A DNA stretch of 64,000 nucleotides. It comes from JAABVD01 sp965204545. GTDB taxonomy: Bacteria > Verrucomicrobiota > Verrucomicrobiia > Opitutales > UBA2995. The position numbers and the translations under genes were made by a program. Positions 44,834-54,741 of this stretch are shown here, piece by piece; the first letter of the stretch is position 1, and each line of letters starts with the position of its first letter. The stretch lies in contig CBDBFA010000003.1 of assembly GCA_965204545.1 (NCBI GenBank), positions 2,976,001 to 3,040,000 of the forward strand, written 5' to 3'. The notes under the pieces are model-generated. The model saw only the letters and a list, made by a program, of their open reading frames with translations. It was not told the origin of the DNA and ran no database searches.

Positions 44834-46384
44834 ATGCCCAAAGAACCGCCGTCTAAATCCCTCGAATCCTGGATCTGGGACGCGGCCTGCTCCATTCGCG
44901 GAGCCAAGGACGCGCCGAAATACAAAGACTACATCCTTCCCCTCATCTTCACCAAGCGTCTCTGCGACGTGTTCGATGATGAACTGAACCGAATCGCCCA
45001 ACAAGTGGGCTCGCGCGAGAAGGCGTTCCAACTGGTCAAGGCCGACCACAAGCTGGTCCGCTTTTTCCTCCCCCTGGTGCCGGACGATCCGGAGCAGCCC
45101 GTCTGGTCCGTCATCCGCAAGATCTCCGACAGGATTGGCGAAGAGGTCACTACCCACATGCGGGCCATCGCCCGGGAAAACCCGCCCCTGCAGGGCATAA
45201 TTGACCGGGTGGATTTCAACGCCACCACCCACGGTCAGCGCGATCTGGATGACGACCCCCTCTCCAATCTGATCGAAGCGATCAGCACCAAGCGTCTTGG
45301 GCTTGACGACGTCGAGGCCGACATCATCGGCAAGAGCTACGAATACCTTATCCGCAAGTTCGCCGAGGGCGGCGGCCAGAGCGCCGGCGAGTTCTACACT
45401 CCGCCCGAAGTCGGAACCATCATGTCCCGCGTGCTTCAGCCCGAGCCCGGCATGACCGTCTACGATCCCTGCTGTGGTTCCGGGGGCCTCCTCGTAAAGC
45501 TCGAAATCGCCATGGAAAACAGGGCCACTACGGAAAAGCCGGCACCGCTCAAGCTCTACGGCCAGGAATACATCGCCGATACCTGGGCCATGGCCAACAT
45601 GAACATGATCATCCACGACATGGAGGGAGAGATCGAGATCGGCGACACCTTCAAGAACCCCAAGTTCCGCGACTGGCGCGGCAAACTCCGCACCTTCGAC
45701 CGCGTCGTGGCCAATCCCATGTGGAACCAGAACTGGTACATCGAGGCCGATTACGACGCCGACGAACTGGACCGCTTCCCCGCCGGAGCCGGTTTCCCCG
45801 GCAAGTCCTCCGCCGACTGGGGATGGGTGCAGCATATGCACGCCAGCCTCAACGACAAGGGCCGCACCGCCGTCGTCCTCGACACCGGCGCTGCCTCGCG
45901 CGGTTCCGGCAACGTGGGAACCAACAAGGAAAAAGCCGTCCGGAAGTGGTTCGTTGACCACGACTTGATTGAGAGCGTCCTCTACCTCCCCGAAAACCTC
46001 TTCTACAACACCACCGCCCCGGGCATAGTCCTGTTCCTCAACAAGGGGAAACCCAGGGCCCGGCAGGGTAGGGCGCTGCTCGTCAATGCCAGTCAGATCT
46101 TCGAAAAGGGCGACCCCAAAAACTTCATCCCGGATGAAGGCATCAACCGCATCGCCGACACCCTTATCAGTTGGAAGGAAGAGGAAAAACTCAGCCGCAT
46201 CGTCGATCATGCTGAGCTGAAGAAAAACGACTACAACATCTCTCCCAGCCGTTACATATTCACGGGTGAAGCCGAGACCTACCGTCCGATTGCGGAGATC
46301 GTGGCGGACCTGGATGCGATTGAGGAAGAGGCCAAAGAGACGGACAAGGCCTTGCGGGAGATACTCAGCCAATTGGGAGTGTAA
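44834..46384 (+). CDS. hsdM: Type I restriction-modification system methyltransferase subunit
   Basis: 516 aa. The N-terminal helical HsdM domain (WDAACSIRGAKDAPKYKDYILPLIFTKRLCDVF) is followed by the adenine N6-methylase core with motif I DPCCGSGG (211-218), GQEYIADTWAMANMNMI, and motif IV ANPMWNQ (293-299). That last is NPMW rather than NPPF, which I recall from some type I HsdM proteins. FYTPPEV and SADWGWVQHMHASL are also typical. It methylates the host at the site set by HsdS. No Shine-Dalgarno is visible. A 332-bp REP-filled gap separates it from hsdS. Confidence 0.93.
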   Translation: MPKEPPSKSLESWIWDAACSIRGAKDAPKYKDYILPLIFTKRLCDVFDDELNRIAQQVGSREKAFQLVKADHKLVRFFLPLVPDDPEQPVWSVIRKISDRIGEEVTTHMRAIARENPPLQGIIDRVDFNATTHGQRDLDDDPLSNLIEAISTKRLGLDDVEADIIGKSYEYLIRKFAEGGGQSAGEFYTPPEVGTIMSRVLQPEPGMTVYDPCCGSGGLLVKLEIAMENRATTEKPAPLKLYGQEYIADTWAMANMNMIIHDMEGEIEIGDTFKNPKFRDWRGKLRTFDRVVANPMWNQNWYIEADYDADELDRFPAGAGFPGKSSADWGWVQHMHASLNDKGRTAVVLDTGAASRGSGNVGTNKEKAVRKWFVDHDLIESVLYLPENLFYNTTAPGIVLFLNKGKPRARQGRALLVNASQIFEKGDPKNFIPDEGINRIADTLISWKEEEKLSRIVDHAELKKNDYNISPSRYIFTGEAETYRPIAEIVADLDAIEEEAKETDKALREILSQLGV

Positions 46385-46716
46385 CCGCAGATTACGCAGA
46401 TGGGGAATTGAACATGGATAAACAGAATGGACAGAATAAAAAGCGCCACGGGCGCATAACGGAGGGCGGGTTTTCCAACCCGCCTTATAAAGTCAATGGC
46501 GGACCCGCCTCCCGGCGTGGGGTAATAACCACAGAGGTCACAGAGGGGGGAAATTGAGAATGGGGAGAGAATTAACCACAGATTTTGCAGATGAACGCAG
46601 ATTTAATAACGGAGGGGGGACTTTCCAGTCCCCCACCACGCCGTAGACCTCTGGCGAAGGCGGGTCCCCCAATAATCGAACCAGGATCATGGGGGAGATT
46701 CTGAAAAAATAGAGGT
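46385..46716. repeat. REP cluster between hsdM and hsdS
   Basis: At 46457-46530 a canonical REP (CGGAGGGCGGG...CCCGCC) is followed by a GCGGACCCGCCTCCCGGCG variant. At 46608-46672 a GGAGGGGGGACTTTCCAGTCC variant is followed by GGCGGGTCCCCC. The order and spacing of the two variants match those at 63883-63985 and 57565-57700. No gene. The insertion breaks what is normally a tight hsdM-hsdS operon. Confidence 0.7.
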
Positions 46717-47820
46717 ATGAGTGCTTGGGAAACAAGACGACTCGGAGACGTGCTCCAGCTCAATTACGGTAAAAGCCTTCCCGTGAAGAGTCGTAAAAAT
46801 GGGCCGATTCCTGTATATGGTTCCAACGGGGTTGTCGGGACACATAAAGAGTCAATTGTCGATAAGCCAGGCATCATCGTTGGACGAAAAGGATCGGCTG
46901 GCCGAGTCCACTATTCTCGCGGTCCGTTTTGCCCTATTGATACGACCTTCTTTGTGACCCAAGACGACGCACCGGGCATCGACCTCGATTTCTTGTATTA
47001 CTTTCTTCGACACGTTGACCTGACGCGAATTGTCGGGGATGTCGGCGTTCCAGGGTTAAACCGAGAAATGGCATACATGGAGCAAGTCCACTTCCCGGCA
47101 ACCCTCCCCGAGCAGAAGAAAATCGCACACATTCTTTCGACGGTGCAGCGGGCAATCGAAGCGCAGGAACGAATCATTCAGACCACCACCGAGCTGAAGA
47201 AGGCCCTCATGCACAAACTCTTCACCGAAGGCCTCCGCAACGAACCTCAAAAACAAACAGAAATCGGCCCCGTGCCCGAGAGTTGGGAGGTGGTTCCTTT
47301 CGAACTTTTTGCGACCCTTCAGCGTGGCTACGATCTTAGGAAGCAGGACTTTAAAGAAGGCTCAATCCCAGTAATTGGAGCCACGCAGGTGATCGGGTAT
47401 CATGACACAGCGAATGTTAAGGCTCCGGGCGTAACTGTTGTCCGAAGCGGGTCTTCTGCAGGAAAGCCCCTCTATATTCCGGAGGATTTCTGGGCACACA
47501 ACGTTGTTCTGTATGTAAAAAATTTCCACGGGAACTTCCCGAAATTTGTTTACTATAAGATCTTGGCATTGGACCTCACGCAATATCGGCAAGGTGTGGC
47601 CGTTCCGACACTAAACCGGAATACCTTTAGCGCAATCGAGGTTGCACTGCCGCCACAGAAGGAGCAACAAGAGATCGCAAACGCCTTGGATTCGGTCGAA
47701 GATAGATCTACAAGTGCCGAGCGCAAAAAAGCACAACTTCAGGAACTTTTTCGAACCCTTCTCCAGGAACTGATGACCGCAAAAACTTGCGTTCAACACC
47801 TTAAAATCCTGAAACAATGA
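46717..47820 (+). CDS. hsdS: Type I restriction-modification specificity subunit
   Basis: 367 aa with two target-recognition domains, each followed by a conserved helix: (1) RRLGDVLQLNYGKSLPVK... to LPEQKKIAHILSTVQRAIEAQER, (2) WEVVPFELFATLQRGYDL... to PPQKEQQEIANALDSVEDR. YYFLRHVDLTRIVGDVGVPGLNRE and the second RQGVAVPTLNRNTFSAIEV are the usual ends of each domain. HsdS picks the bipartite DNA site for HsdM and HsdR. Its stop overlaps the next ATG (ATGA), so the TrlF-like gene is coupled. Confidence 0.93.
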   Translation: MSAWETRRLGDVLQLNYGKSLPVKSRKNGPIPVYGSNGVVGTHKESIVDKPGIIVGRKGSAGRVHYSRGPFCPIDTTFFVTQDDAPGIDLDFLYYFLRHVDLTRIVGDVGVPGLNREMAYMEQVHFPATLPEQKKIAHILSTVQRAIEAQERIIQTTTELKKALMHKLFTEGLRNEPQKQTEIGPVPESWEVVPFELFATLQRGYDLRKQDFKEGSIPVIGATQVIGYHDTANVKAPGVTVVRSGSSAGKPLYIPEDFWAHNVVLYVKNFHGNFPKFVYYKILALDLTQYRQGVAVPTLNRNTFSAIEVALPPQKEQQEIANALDSVEDRSTSAERKKAQLQELFRTLLQELMTAKTCVQHLKILKQ

Positions 47821-50768
47821 GTGCCCCAGACACGCCCATCAAGATCTCTCATTCTCTTTGGCCTAAGGGCTCGGAATGGCGCCGTTGGGACCCGCATGTC
47901 CACACCCCTGAGAGCAAGCTCGGCGATCCATTCGGGAGGTTAACCTGGGATGATTATTTGGATGCTCTCGAGCAAGCTGCGAAGGACTCCGAAATCTCGG
48001 TAATTGGCGTAACGGATTACATGACGATCGACGGCTATGAAAAGCTACTCAGAGAGCATCGCTCAAACAATCGTCTTGAAACTGTCGATCTGTTAGTTCC
48101 GAACATCGAGTTCAGAATGATGCCCCAAACCGATGACGGCAAAGCACTCAATCTGCATCTTCTTGTTGATCCAAAAGAATCGAACCATGTCGAACGCATC
48201 AAACGGTCATTACGAAATCTCAAATTTAAATACGATGGGGAAATATACGGTTGTTGCCGGGAGGAACTGATTGAGTTTGGTAAAGCCCAAAACCCGTCAA
48301 TCACGGACGACGAAAGCGCTTACAAATTTGGAATTGAGCAGTTCAAGCCAGATAGGACGGTTATCCAGGATTGGCTAGACAAGGAAAAATGGTTGAGAAT
48401 GAACTCCTTAGTTGGAATTGCCAACGGTAAGGATGGAATCAGTGGCTTACCTATTGATGGTTTCGGAGCGATACGTGATGAGATTCTCAAATGGTGCGAC
48501 TTTGTCTTCTCTGGAAATCCTTCAGACCGGGAGCACTATCTCGGCCAGAAGGAGAGCACCCCAAAAGAGAAGATTATTCAACAATACAGGTCTCTAAAGC
48601 CATGCATTCATGGCTCAGATGCGCACAATGTCGATTCGCTATTCAAGCCCGATGAGGATCGGTTCTGTTGGATCAAGGCAGACCCTACGTTTGAAGGCCT
48701 TCGGCAGATTCTTTGGGAGCCTGAAGACCGCATTCATGTTGGGACCTTGCCTCCGCAACCAGCAGATCACAGCCAACAAATTGGCAAGATCTTGATTACA
48801 AACTCCTCCGGCTGGTTTTCGACGGACTCGATAGAACTAAATCGTGGGCTTGTAGCGATCATCGGAGAGAAAGGTGCCGGAAAAACAGCCATAGCCGACC
48901 TTGCGGCCTTTGCGGCTGGTTTTCCGATGGATCCGAAGTCCCAGTCTTCTTTCATCACGAAAGGCGGATCGCATCTCGCGGGAGTGAACGTCAAACTGGA
49001 ATGGGGCGGCGGGGAGAAGACCAGTGGAACACTCACAGATCAGCCCTACAGTGCAAGCAGGCCTAAAGTTCGATATCTCTCGCAAGATTTTGTCGAACGG
49101 TTGTGCTCGGCAGACCACGAAGGCACTGAACTGCAGAAGGCGATTGAAGATGTGGTTTTCGCCAAACTCGATGAGATTCAGAAGGAAGGATATTCATCAT
49201 TTGGGGAGCTCCGAAAGGCCAGAGAAGCCGCCTCCAATATACGAAGGGAGTCTTTACGAGGGAAGTTAGCTACTCTGCACAAGGAAGTCGACCGCTTACA
49301 GGACTCGATTGATCAGCGCGGCGCGAAGATGAAAGGGAAGAATGAAGCTGAAAAACAGGTAGACGATCTAAAGAAGCAACTCCCAGATGTAACTCAATCG
49401 GTCGACAAAAAGGTCTTAGGAGATCTCGAAAAGCAACAAGCCCTTCTAAAAGAGATTGAGGAGGAAGTCACCACTAAGAATAGAAGGAGGAGAAAGATTG
49501 AAAGCGCAACCAAGTCGTATATTGAGCTGAAGAAAACTATCATGCAGGAGGTTGATTCGATCAGCAAACAACTTTCCAGAGCCGGGGTAGATGAAACGAC
49601 GCTAGCCAAACTTGCGCCGGTCTGGTCATCTGAAGTGGAAGGACTTCTCAACAAGGAAATTGAGAAACTCGATTCGGAGGTTGCCAGCCTTAGAGGCAAG
49701 CTGGAAGACAGGGAAGATGGTCGATCGGTCGTAGCTGTGAAGAGAAGGATCAAGAAGCTTCAGGAAGTCGTCGCCAAGGATGATGTCAGTCGGAGGCGCC
49801 TTCTTGACCTACAGAAGCAAATTTCAGAGCGGACAGCTACCGTGGAAAGACTCGAGAGGGAAATCAAAAATCTTGATGAGAAAGTCACCAAAAGCCTTGA
49901 GAAACGAAAGCAGAAACAAGTGGAACTTTACCTTGAAGTGTTTCAAGCGCTTTCTGCTGATAAAAAGGGCCTAAAGGAACTATATGCACCGATGCAGGCT
50001 GCAATCGATGCGCTCGGAGATGAGATGCAGTTTAGCGTATCGGTGGGTTACCTAATTGAGGCAAAGTCCTGGCTGGACCGGTCTGCGCGTTTCTTTGACG
50101 GACGACGAATTGGAGCAGATGCAAAACGCTCACAGATTGAGAAAATCGTAGAAACGAAACTGGTTCCCGCCTGGAAAAGCGGTGATAAAACTGTTATTAA
50201 GCCTGCAATTGAGGAGTTATTGGCCGCAGTAGATCCAAACACATTTCCCGGAAAGTTCGGCACTTCCAAGCTATCTCGAGTCGAACTCTATGATTGGCTG
50301 TTCTCTGTCGAGCACATCGAGCTAAGCTACAAGATCCGATACTCAGGAACAGAATTAGAGTATCTCTCACCGGGAACGCGCGGAATTGCGCTTCTCGTCC
50401 TGTATCTGCTAATGGATGAGGATGACACTCGTCCACTGGTAATTGATCAGCCGGAAGGGAACTTGGACAACTCCTCTGTCTACGAACAGCTAGTTCCCTA
50501 CATTAGGAAGGCGAAGAAACGTCGTCAGGTTATTCTAATTACCCACAACCCAAACCTCGTGGTGGCAACTGACGCTGAACAGATCATTATCGCCACAGCC
50601 GTGCGTCCATCTTCCCAGCCCTATCCCTGTCTGCACTACGACGCAGGATCGTTGGAGCATTCTGATATTGGTGAAAAGCTTGGAATCCGAGAGGCTGTTT
50701 GTCTCCTTCTTGAAGGGGGCGAGGATGCGTTCAAAGCGCGGGAGAATCGGTATTCTTTATCACTATAG
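47817..50768 (+). CDS. TrlF-type PHP-domain/SMC-like ATPase
   Basis: 983 aa. A PHP-like phosphoesterase domain has DPHVHTP (25-31), GVTDYMT (64-70) and HGSDAHN (265-271) as metal ligands. An ABC/SMC-type ATPase then has Walker A GEKGAGKT (350-357), a long coiled coil (about 470-740), and near the C-terminus the signature-like LSPGTRGIALLVLYLLM, Walker B LVIDQPEGNLDN and LITHNPNLVVATDAE. I recognise this as the TrlF family that often travels in type I R-M loci. It may be a DNA-sensing nuclease or anti-phage factor (inference). It overlaps hsdS, so it is made with the R-M genes. Confidence 0.85.
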   Translation: MSAPDTPIKISHSLWPKGSEWRRWDPHVHTPESKLGDPFGRLTWDDYLDALEQAAKDSEISVIGVTDYMTIDGYEKLLREHRSNNRLETVDLLVPNIEFRMMPQTDDGKALNLHLLVDPKESNHVERIKRSLRNLKFKYDGEIYGCCREELIEFGKAQNPSITDDESAYKFGIEQFKPDRTVIQDWLDKEKWLRMNSLVGIANGKDGISGLPIDGFGAIRDEILKWCDFVFSGNPSDREHYLGQKESTPKEKIIQQYRSLKPCIHGSDAHNVDSLFKPDEDRFCWIKADPTFEGLRQILWEPEDRIHVGTLPPQPADHSQQIGKILITNSSGWFSTDSIELNRGLVAIIGEKGAGKTAIADLAAFAAGFPMDPKSQSSFITKGGSHLAGVNVKLEWGGGEKTSGTLTDQPYSASRPKVRYLSQDFVERLCSADHEGTELQKAIEDVVFAKLDEIQKEGYSSFGELRKAREAASNIRRESLRGKLATLHKEVDRLQDSIDQRGAKMKGKNEAEKQVDDLKKQLPDVTQSVDKKVLGDLEKQQALLKEIEEEVTTKNRRRRKIESATKSYIELKKTIMQEVDSISKQLSRAGVDETTLAKLAPVWSSEVEGLLNKEIEKLDSEVASLRGKLEDREDGRSVVAVKRRIKKLQEVVAKDDVSRRRLLDLQKQISERTATVERLEREIKNLDEKVTKSLEKRKQKQVELYLEVFQALSADKKGLKELYAPMQAAIDALGDEMQFSVSVGYLIEAKSWLDRSARFFDGRRIGADAKRSQIEKIVETKLVPAWKSGDKTVIKPAIEELLAAVDPNTFPGKFGTSKLSRVELYDWLFSVEHIELSYKIRYSGTELEYLSPGTRGIALLVLYLLMDEDDTRPLVIDQPEGNLDNSSVYEQLVPYIRKAKKRRQVILITHNPNLVVATDAEQIIIATAVRPSSQPYPCLHYDAGSLEHSDIGEKLGIREAVCLLLEGGEDAFKARENRYSLSL

Positions 50769-50780
50769 TCTCCTACTATC

Positions 50781-51038
50781 ATGGCCACCCCCTACAAACA
50801 CAAAATGGTTCAAGCCTGTATAATGAAGAATGCACAGGATCGGATGGACGTCTGTGTTGATCGCGTGGAAGCCGAGGAAAAGAGGGTGAATTTTTCAACC
50901 CGCCAATCCTGGCGAGACGTGGGCAAGAATCCTCGCGCTCCGTTGTCTCTCCCTCATGAACTGATGACCGCGAAGACCCGAGTTGGGAAAATTGATTTGA
51001 ACTTCGACTTAACTCCAGCTTATGCCCGAGGATACTGA
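50781..51038 (+). pseudogene. Decayed copy of the hsdR 5' end
   Basis: 85 codons that parallel the first 75 of the hsdR at 59737. EAEEKRVNFSTRQSWRDVGK then NPRAPLSL aligns with RAEERRAGFPTRQSRQDAGK then NARAPLSL, and MATPYKHKMVQACIMKNAQD with MKPGEHKTVQTRILKYAQE. Both include the REP-derived segment, so the insertion is older than the duplication. The frame stops after GY and overlaps the next gene. It lies where hsdR would be expected right after the hsdS/TrlF genes, so it looks like the remnant of the original or a replaced hsdR. Confidence 0.7.
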
Positions 51039-52236
51039 CCAATTCTCAGCCGCGGAACCAGCGCTCGGATATTTATACCAAGTCCGGTGTGCACTTCTCT
51101 GGAGCCTGCAAAGACTCCCTAACGAGCCTTTTTTTGAAACTTCTATTGAAACCCTTGATGACGTTACGATTGAGACTGACGGTGTGCCTCGTGAGCTTCT
51201 GCAGACTAAGCTACACAAAAACCGAGGCGCCAATTTAACGGACACATCGCCGGACCTTTGGAAAACACTTCGAATATGGATCGCCGCTTTTGAGGCGGGC
51301 CAAATTACCACAGAAACAGTGCTCTACCTTGTGACTACCGAGAAGGCCGCCTCGGGAACAATTGCTGGACATCTTAAACCTTCAAACAGAAGAGATTTCA
51401 AGCCGGTCCTAAGGAAGCTAGAAAAAATAGCTCAGAAATCCACCAATCAAGCAAACTCAACAGCATACCGAGCCTACCTTGGAATGACACCCCAAGAACG
51501 GGAATGCTTGATTACCCGAGTATTTGTCATTGATGGTGCCCCTGATGTTGACGACCTCGATCAGTTGCTGAGGACCGAGGTTTTTCATGCGTGTTCGCGT
51601 AAACATCAAGTTGCCTTTCTTGAATACTTGGAAGGATGGTGGTTCCGTAGGGCACTCGAACAACTTCAGAATATCGACCGTGGAGATCGAATCTCTTCAG
51701 AGGAACTGGAATATAAGATGGCTGACCTTCGCGAGCAGTTTCATCAAGACTCTCTGCCGATTGCTGACGATTTGCTCAATTACAAATTGGATGACGAAAC
51801 TGCTGAAATTTACCGCGAATTTCCCTTTGTTCAGCAAATCAGGCTCGCGACTACTCACGCAATGCGAATCTTCTCTGCAATTCAAGACTACTACCGAGCA
51901 TTCGAACAGCGATCCCGATGGCAACGACAAGATCTTCTGTTTGTTGGTGATCTCCAAATCTATGAAAAGAATCTTATCGAAGAGTGGGAACTCCTGTTTG
52001 CGGCTGTAGAAGATCGATTAGGAGAGAAACCCACGGATGATGACAAGAGAGCCGCAGCGCAGAAAGTTTTGTATTGGGCGGAGTTGGGCGATGCCAAAGC
52101 CAGAATAAGGAAAGAGGTTTCCGAACCGTTCCTAACGAGAGGGTCACTTCATATACTATCCGATGAATTGCGTATTGGATGGCATCCTGAATTCCGCAAA
52201 CGCCTCCAGCACCTCATGGAAAGGCGGGTCGTATGA
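51022..52236 (+). CDS. ABC-three-component system nuclease-like effector
   Basis: 404 aa. The N-terminal about 110 residues (ALGYLYQVRCALLWSLQRLP...ETSIETLDDVTIE...ELLQTKLH) show the GYLYQ start and the Asp46/47 ... Gln61-x-Lys63 pattern of DUF4297/Cap4-like PD-(D/E)xK dsDNA nucleases. The rest is helical with LVTTEKA and RKRLQHLMERRVV, as in ABC-3C effectors. It is followed with four-base overlaps by a middle component and a DUF3732 ATPase, the three-gene order described for ABC-3C conflict systems. It would cut DNA when released by the ATPase (inference). Confidence 0.75.
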   Translation: MPEDTDQFSAAEPALGYLYQVRCALLWSLQRLPNEPFFETSIETLDDVTIETDGVPRELLQTKLHKNRGANLTDTSPDLWKTLRIWIAAFEAGQITTETVLYLVTTEKAASGTIAGHLKPSNRRDFKPVLRKLEKIAQKSTNQANSTAYRAYLGMTPQERECLITRVFVIDGAPDVDDLDQLLRTEVFHACSRKHQVAFLEYLEGWWFRRALEQLQNIDRGDRISSEELEYKMADLREQFHQDSLPIADDLLNYKLDDETAEIYREFPFVQQIRLATTHAMRIFSAIQDYYRAFEQRSRWQRQDLLFVGDLQIYEKNLIEEWELLFAAVEDRLGEKPTDDDKRAAAQKVLYWAELGDAKARIRKEVSEPFLTRGSLHILSDELRIGWHPEFRKRLQHLMERRVV

Positions 52237-52739
52237 CACCGTGGCATGAACGAGTATACGAGGAGCGCAGTCTCTTTAACCCAGCATTCTGCTCTATATT
52301 GCTGTGGCATGCAGGGAAAGGAGCTGTTGGGAATCCAAACTCGCTTCGATCTTCTCTTAGCTACATAGAGGCGTTTCTAATCCTTCCGCTTGTCCTGCAT
52401 CAGGGAACGCGGGAATCATTGCCTTCTCGAATAGATTCCTCTCTTCCCGTTTGGATTAAAAAGAATCCTTTGGTCATCGCAAGTCTTCCAGACCGTGCTA
52501 GAGCGTTAGTCCCGCACACTAAGGAAGCGTTAGTTTTCGGCGGAATTGGTGCACTCTACCAATTCGAGAGTAACCATTTGCTCGTGAATAATGAGCGTGA
52601 ATCTGGTATTAGAGCGATGCTTCGCCAAACATCGAATGAGGTGCAGCAGTGTGCAAAGAAAGCTCGCTTCCTTGGAAGGTGGTTCACCTACACCGGGACA
52701 CCCGAAACCATTTTCACGTTACTAGGAATCCGACCATGA
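52233..52739 (+). CDS. ABC-three-component system middle component
   Basis: 168 aa. Small helical protein beginning WHERVYEERSLFNPAFCSIL with the 'NPAF..ILLW' start of ABC-3C middle components. No enzyme motif. It overlaps the effector (ATGA) and the ATPase gene (ATGA), so the three are translated as a unit. It is thought to link the ATPase sensor to the effector. Confidence 0.75.
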   Translation: MTPWHERVYEERSLFNPAFCSILLWHAGKGAVGNPNSLRSSLSYIEAFLILPLVLHQGTRESLPSRIDSSLPVWIKKNPLVIASLPDRARALVPHTKEALVFGGIGALYQFESNHLLVNNERESGIRAMLRQTSNEVQQCAKKARFLGRWFTYTGTPETIFTLLGIRP

Positions 52740-54679
52740 GTATTCAAATTCTTGATATCGTCCTTTATTCGCATGATGGCAAATCTCGTGTCCTTTCGCT
52801 GAAGCCGGGAAAAGTAAACGTAATCACTGGGGCCTCAAAGACAGGTAAATCTTCCCTGATCGACATTGTGGATTACTGTTTCGGAAGTCGGAGTTGCCGA
52901 GTTCCCGTCGGCATAATTCGACAGTCTGTTTCGTGGTTTGGCCTTCGACTTCAAATTGGAGACGGTCAAGCTTTTGTCGCGCGAAAGTGTCCCCTTGCAT
53001 TGAAAGATTCCTCTGAGGAGTGCTTAATTGCGATGGGCGCTGAAGTTGAAGTCCCTGATTTTGAGAAACTGAGGAAGAATACAAATTCTGCTGGCGTGGT
53101 TTCCAATGCGTCTGGATGGGCTGGAATCGGTGAGAACATTCATATCCCTCCCCAGGGGCAGACCCGCCCACCGCTTGCTGCAACCATCCGGCATGGCCTT
53201 ATGCTGTGCTTTCAACCTCAGGATGAGATCATAAGAAGGACACAGCTATTTCATTCGACGGACGATTACTGGAAGGCTCAAAGCCTGAAGGATTCGTTGC
53301 CATATTTCCTGGGAGCTGTTGAAGACGACTATGTTCGGAATCAAGAAAAGCTCCGAAATTTGAAAAAACAGCTTCGCGGTGTATCAAAGCAAATCCGCGA
53401 GTTGGAGGCGCTACGAGGCGAGGGTTTAGGCAAGGTGCACGGACTACTTGCCGAAGCTAAGGACGCAGGATTCAATTTTCCAACAGCCAGCGATGATTGG
53501 AGTGAGATTGAGATCATTGAAGCTCTGAGGGCCGTTAACTCCAGGCCCGTTATAGAATTTGAGGGCAAGGATTTTGGTTCTCAAGAATACCATCGATTGT
53601 CTGGCGAGCGTGAGAAGCTCCTAAACGAACAGCGCCACCTGCGCAGCCAGATTGAAGCGGCGAGGTCATTTGAGTCAGCCGAGACCAGATTCGCAGAAGA
53701 AGCGCGCGAACAAGAATCGCGGTTAATCAGTATTGGTATCTTTAATGAAGAAGACGAACATTCCTGCCCACTATGCTCAAGTGTTTTGGAAGAGGACTCG
53801 AGGGCTCCTCAACCTGAAGTAATACGAGAGTCGTTGGGGCAGATTTCCAAACAGCTTGAACAGGTTGCCCGCAATTCGCCATACGTTGAGAAAGCTATTG
53901 CTAAATTGAGCGAAGAGCTTAGAGAGGTTAGGGCTCGCTTAGGCCAGAACCGGGAAGAAATGCAGGCAATCCGTCAGACCGACGAGCGATTGCAACAAAT
54001 CAAGGACGAGGCTGCTAATAAAGCTTACATTCTTGGCCGAATTAGCCTCTATCTCGAAAGCATTCCTGAACTTTCGAGCACCCAACATTTAGAGGAGCTA
54101 AGAGACCGATTAAAGGCGGATATTCAAAGAGTCGAGGGACTGGTCTCAACTGAACAAATTCAGGAGAAACTCGAGTGGATTCTCTCGCGAATCAGTGTCG
54201 AAATGACTAAATGGGCTCTAAAGTTAAAGCTTGAGCACTCCAAGGGATCACTACGGTTCAACCACAAAAAGCTCACGATTGTCGCCGACTCACCGGAAAG
54301 GCCCATACCGATGGAACGAATGGGAAGTGGAGAGAACTGGGTCGGTTACCATTTGATCGCTCACCTTGCCTTCCATAAGTGGTTCGCGAACTATTTTCGC
54401 CCAGTTCCCCACTTCCTGTTCCTTGATCAGCCATCCCAAGTGTATTTCCCACCAGATTCTGCAGAAGACCTCTCAATCGAAGACCTTGGAAATGACGACA
54501 GAACGGCACTGCGGCGTATGTTTAAACTAGTCTTTGAAGCTGTTGGTGATGTTGCGCCAGGGTTTCAAGTAATCATCACTGAACATGCTGACATAAACGA
54601 GGATTGGTATCAGAGTTCGATCCGTGAGCGCTGGCGTGGAGTCAAGAAGTTGGTTCCAGAGGATTGGCCCAGAATATAA
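52736..54679 (+). CDS. DUF3732 SMC-like ATPase of an ABC-three-component system
   Basis: 647 aa. Walker A GASKTGKSS (32-40) lies in LKPGKVNVITGASKTGKSSL, followed by DIVDYCFGSRSCRVPVG, typical of DUF3732. The centre is coiled coil with a zinc-hook-like HSCPLCSSVL (Cys344/Cys347), as in Rad50-type proteins. The C-terminal HFLFLDQPSQVYFP is the Walker B equivalent and VIITEHADINEDWY the D/H-loop region. It is the sensor or motor of the ABC-3C unit. Confidence 0.87.
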   Translation: MSIQILDIVLYSHDGKSRVLSLKPGKVNVITGASKTGKSSLIDIVDYCFGSRSCRVPVGIIRQSVSWFGLRLQIGDGQAFVARKCPLALKDSSEECLIAMGAEVEVPDFEKLRKNTNSAGVVSNASGWAGIGENIHIPPQGQTRPPLAATIRHGLMLCFQPQDEIIRRTQLFHSTDDYWKAQSLKDSLPYFLGAVEDDYVRNQEKLRNLKKQLRGVSKQIRELEALRGEGLGKVHGLLAEAKDAGFNFPTASDDWSEIEIIEALRAVNSRPVIEFEGKDFGSQEYHRLSGEREKLLNEQRHLRSQIEAARSFESAETRFAEEAREQESRLISIGIFNEEDEHSCPLCSSVLEEDSRAPQPEVIRESLGQISKQLEQVARNSPYVEKAIAKLSEELREVRARLGQNREEMQAIRQTDERLQQIKDEAANKAYILGRISLYLESIPELSSTQHLEELRDRLKADIQRVEGLVSTEQIQEKLEWILSRISVEMTKWALKLKLEHSKGSLRFNHKKLTIVADSPERPIPMERMGSGENWVGYHLIAHLAFHKWFANYFRPVPHFLFLDQPSQVYFPPDSAEDLSIEDLGNDDRTALRRMFKLVFEAVGDVAPGFQVIITEHADINEDWYQSSIRERWRGVKKLVPEDWPRI

Positions 54680-54741
54680 TTTCATGCCCACTCCCTCCAA
54701 ACAAAAACCAGCCAAACCTAAAGGATAGCAAAAGCCCAAAG

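Noticed and set aside
54664..54741. Extended TTG start for the methylase-like gene
   Set aside because: Would overlap the ATPase gene and adds a Pro/Asn/Lys-rich stretch without family likeness; the ATG at 54742 is preferred but not proven.
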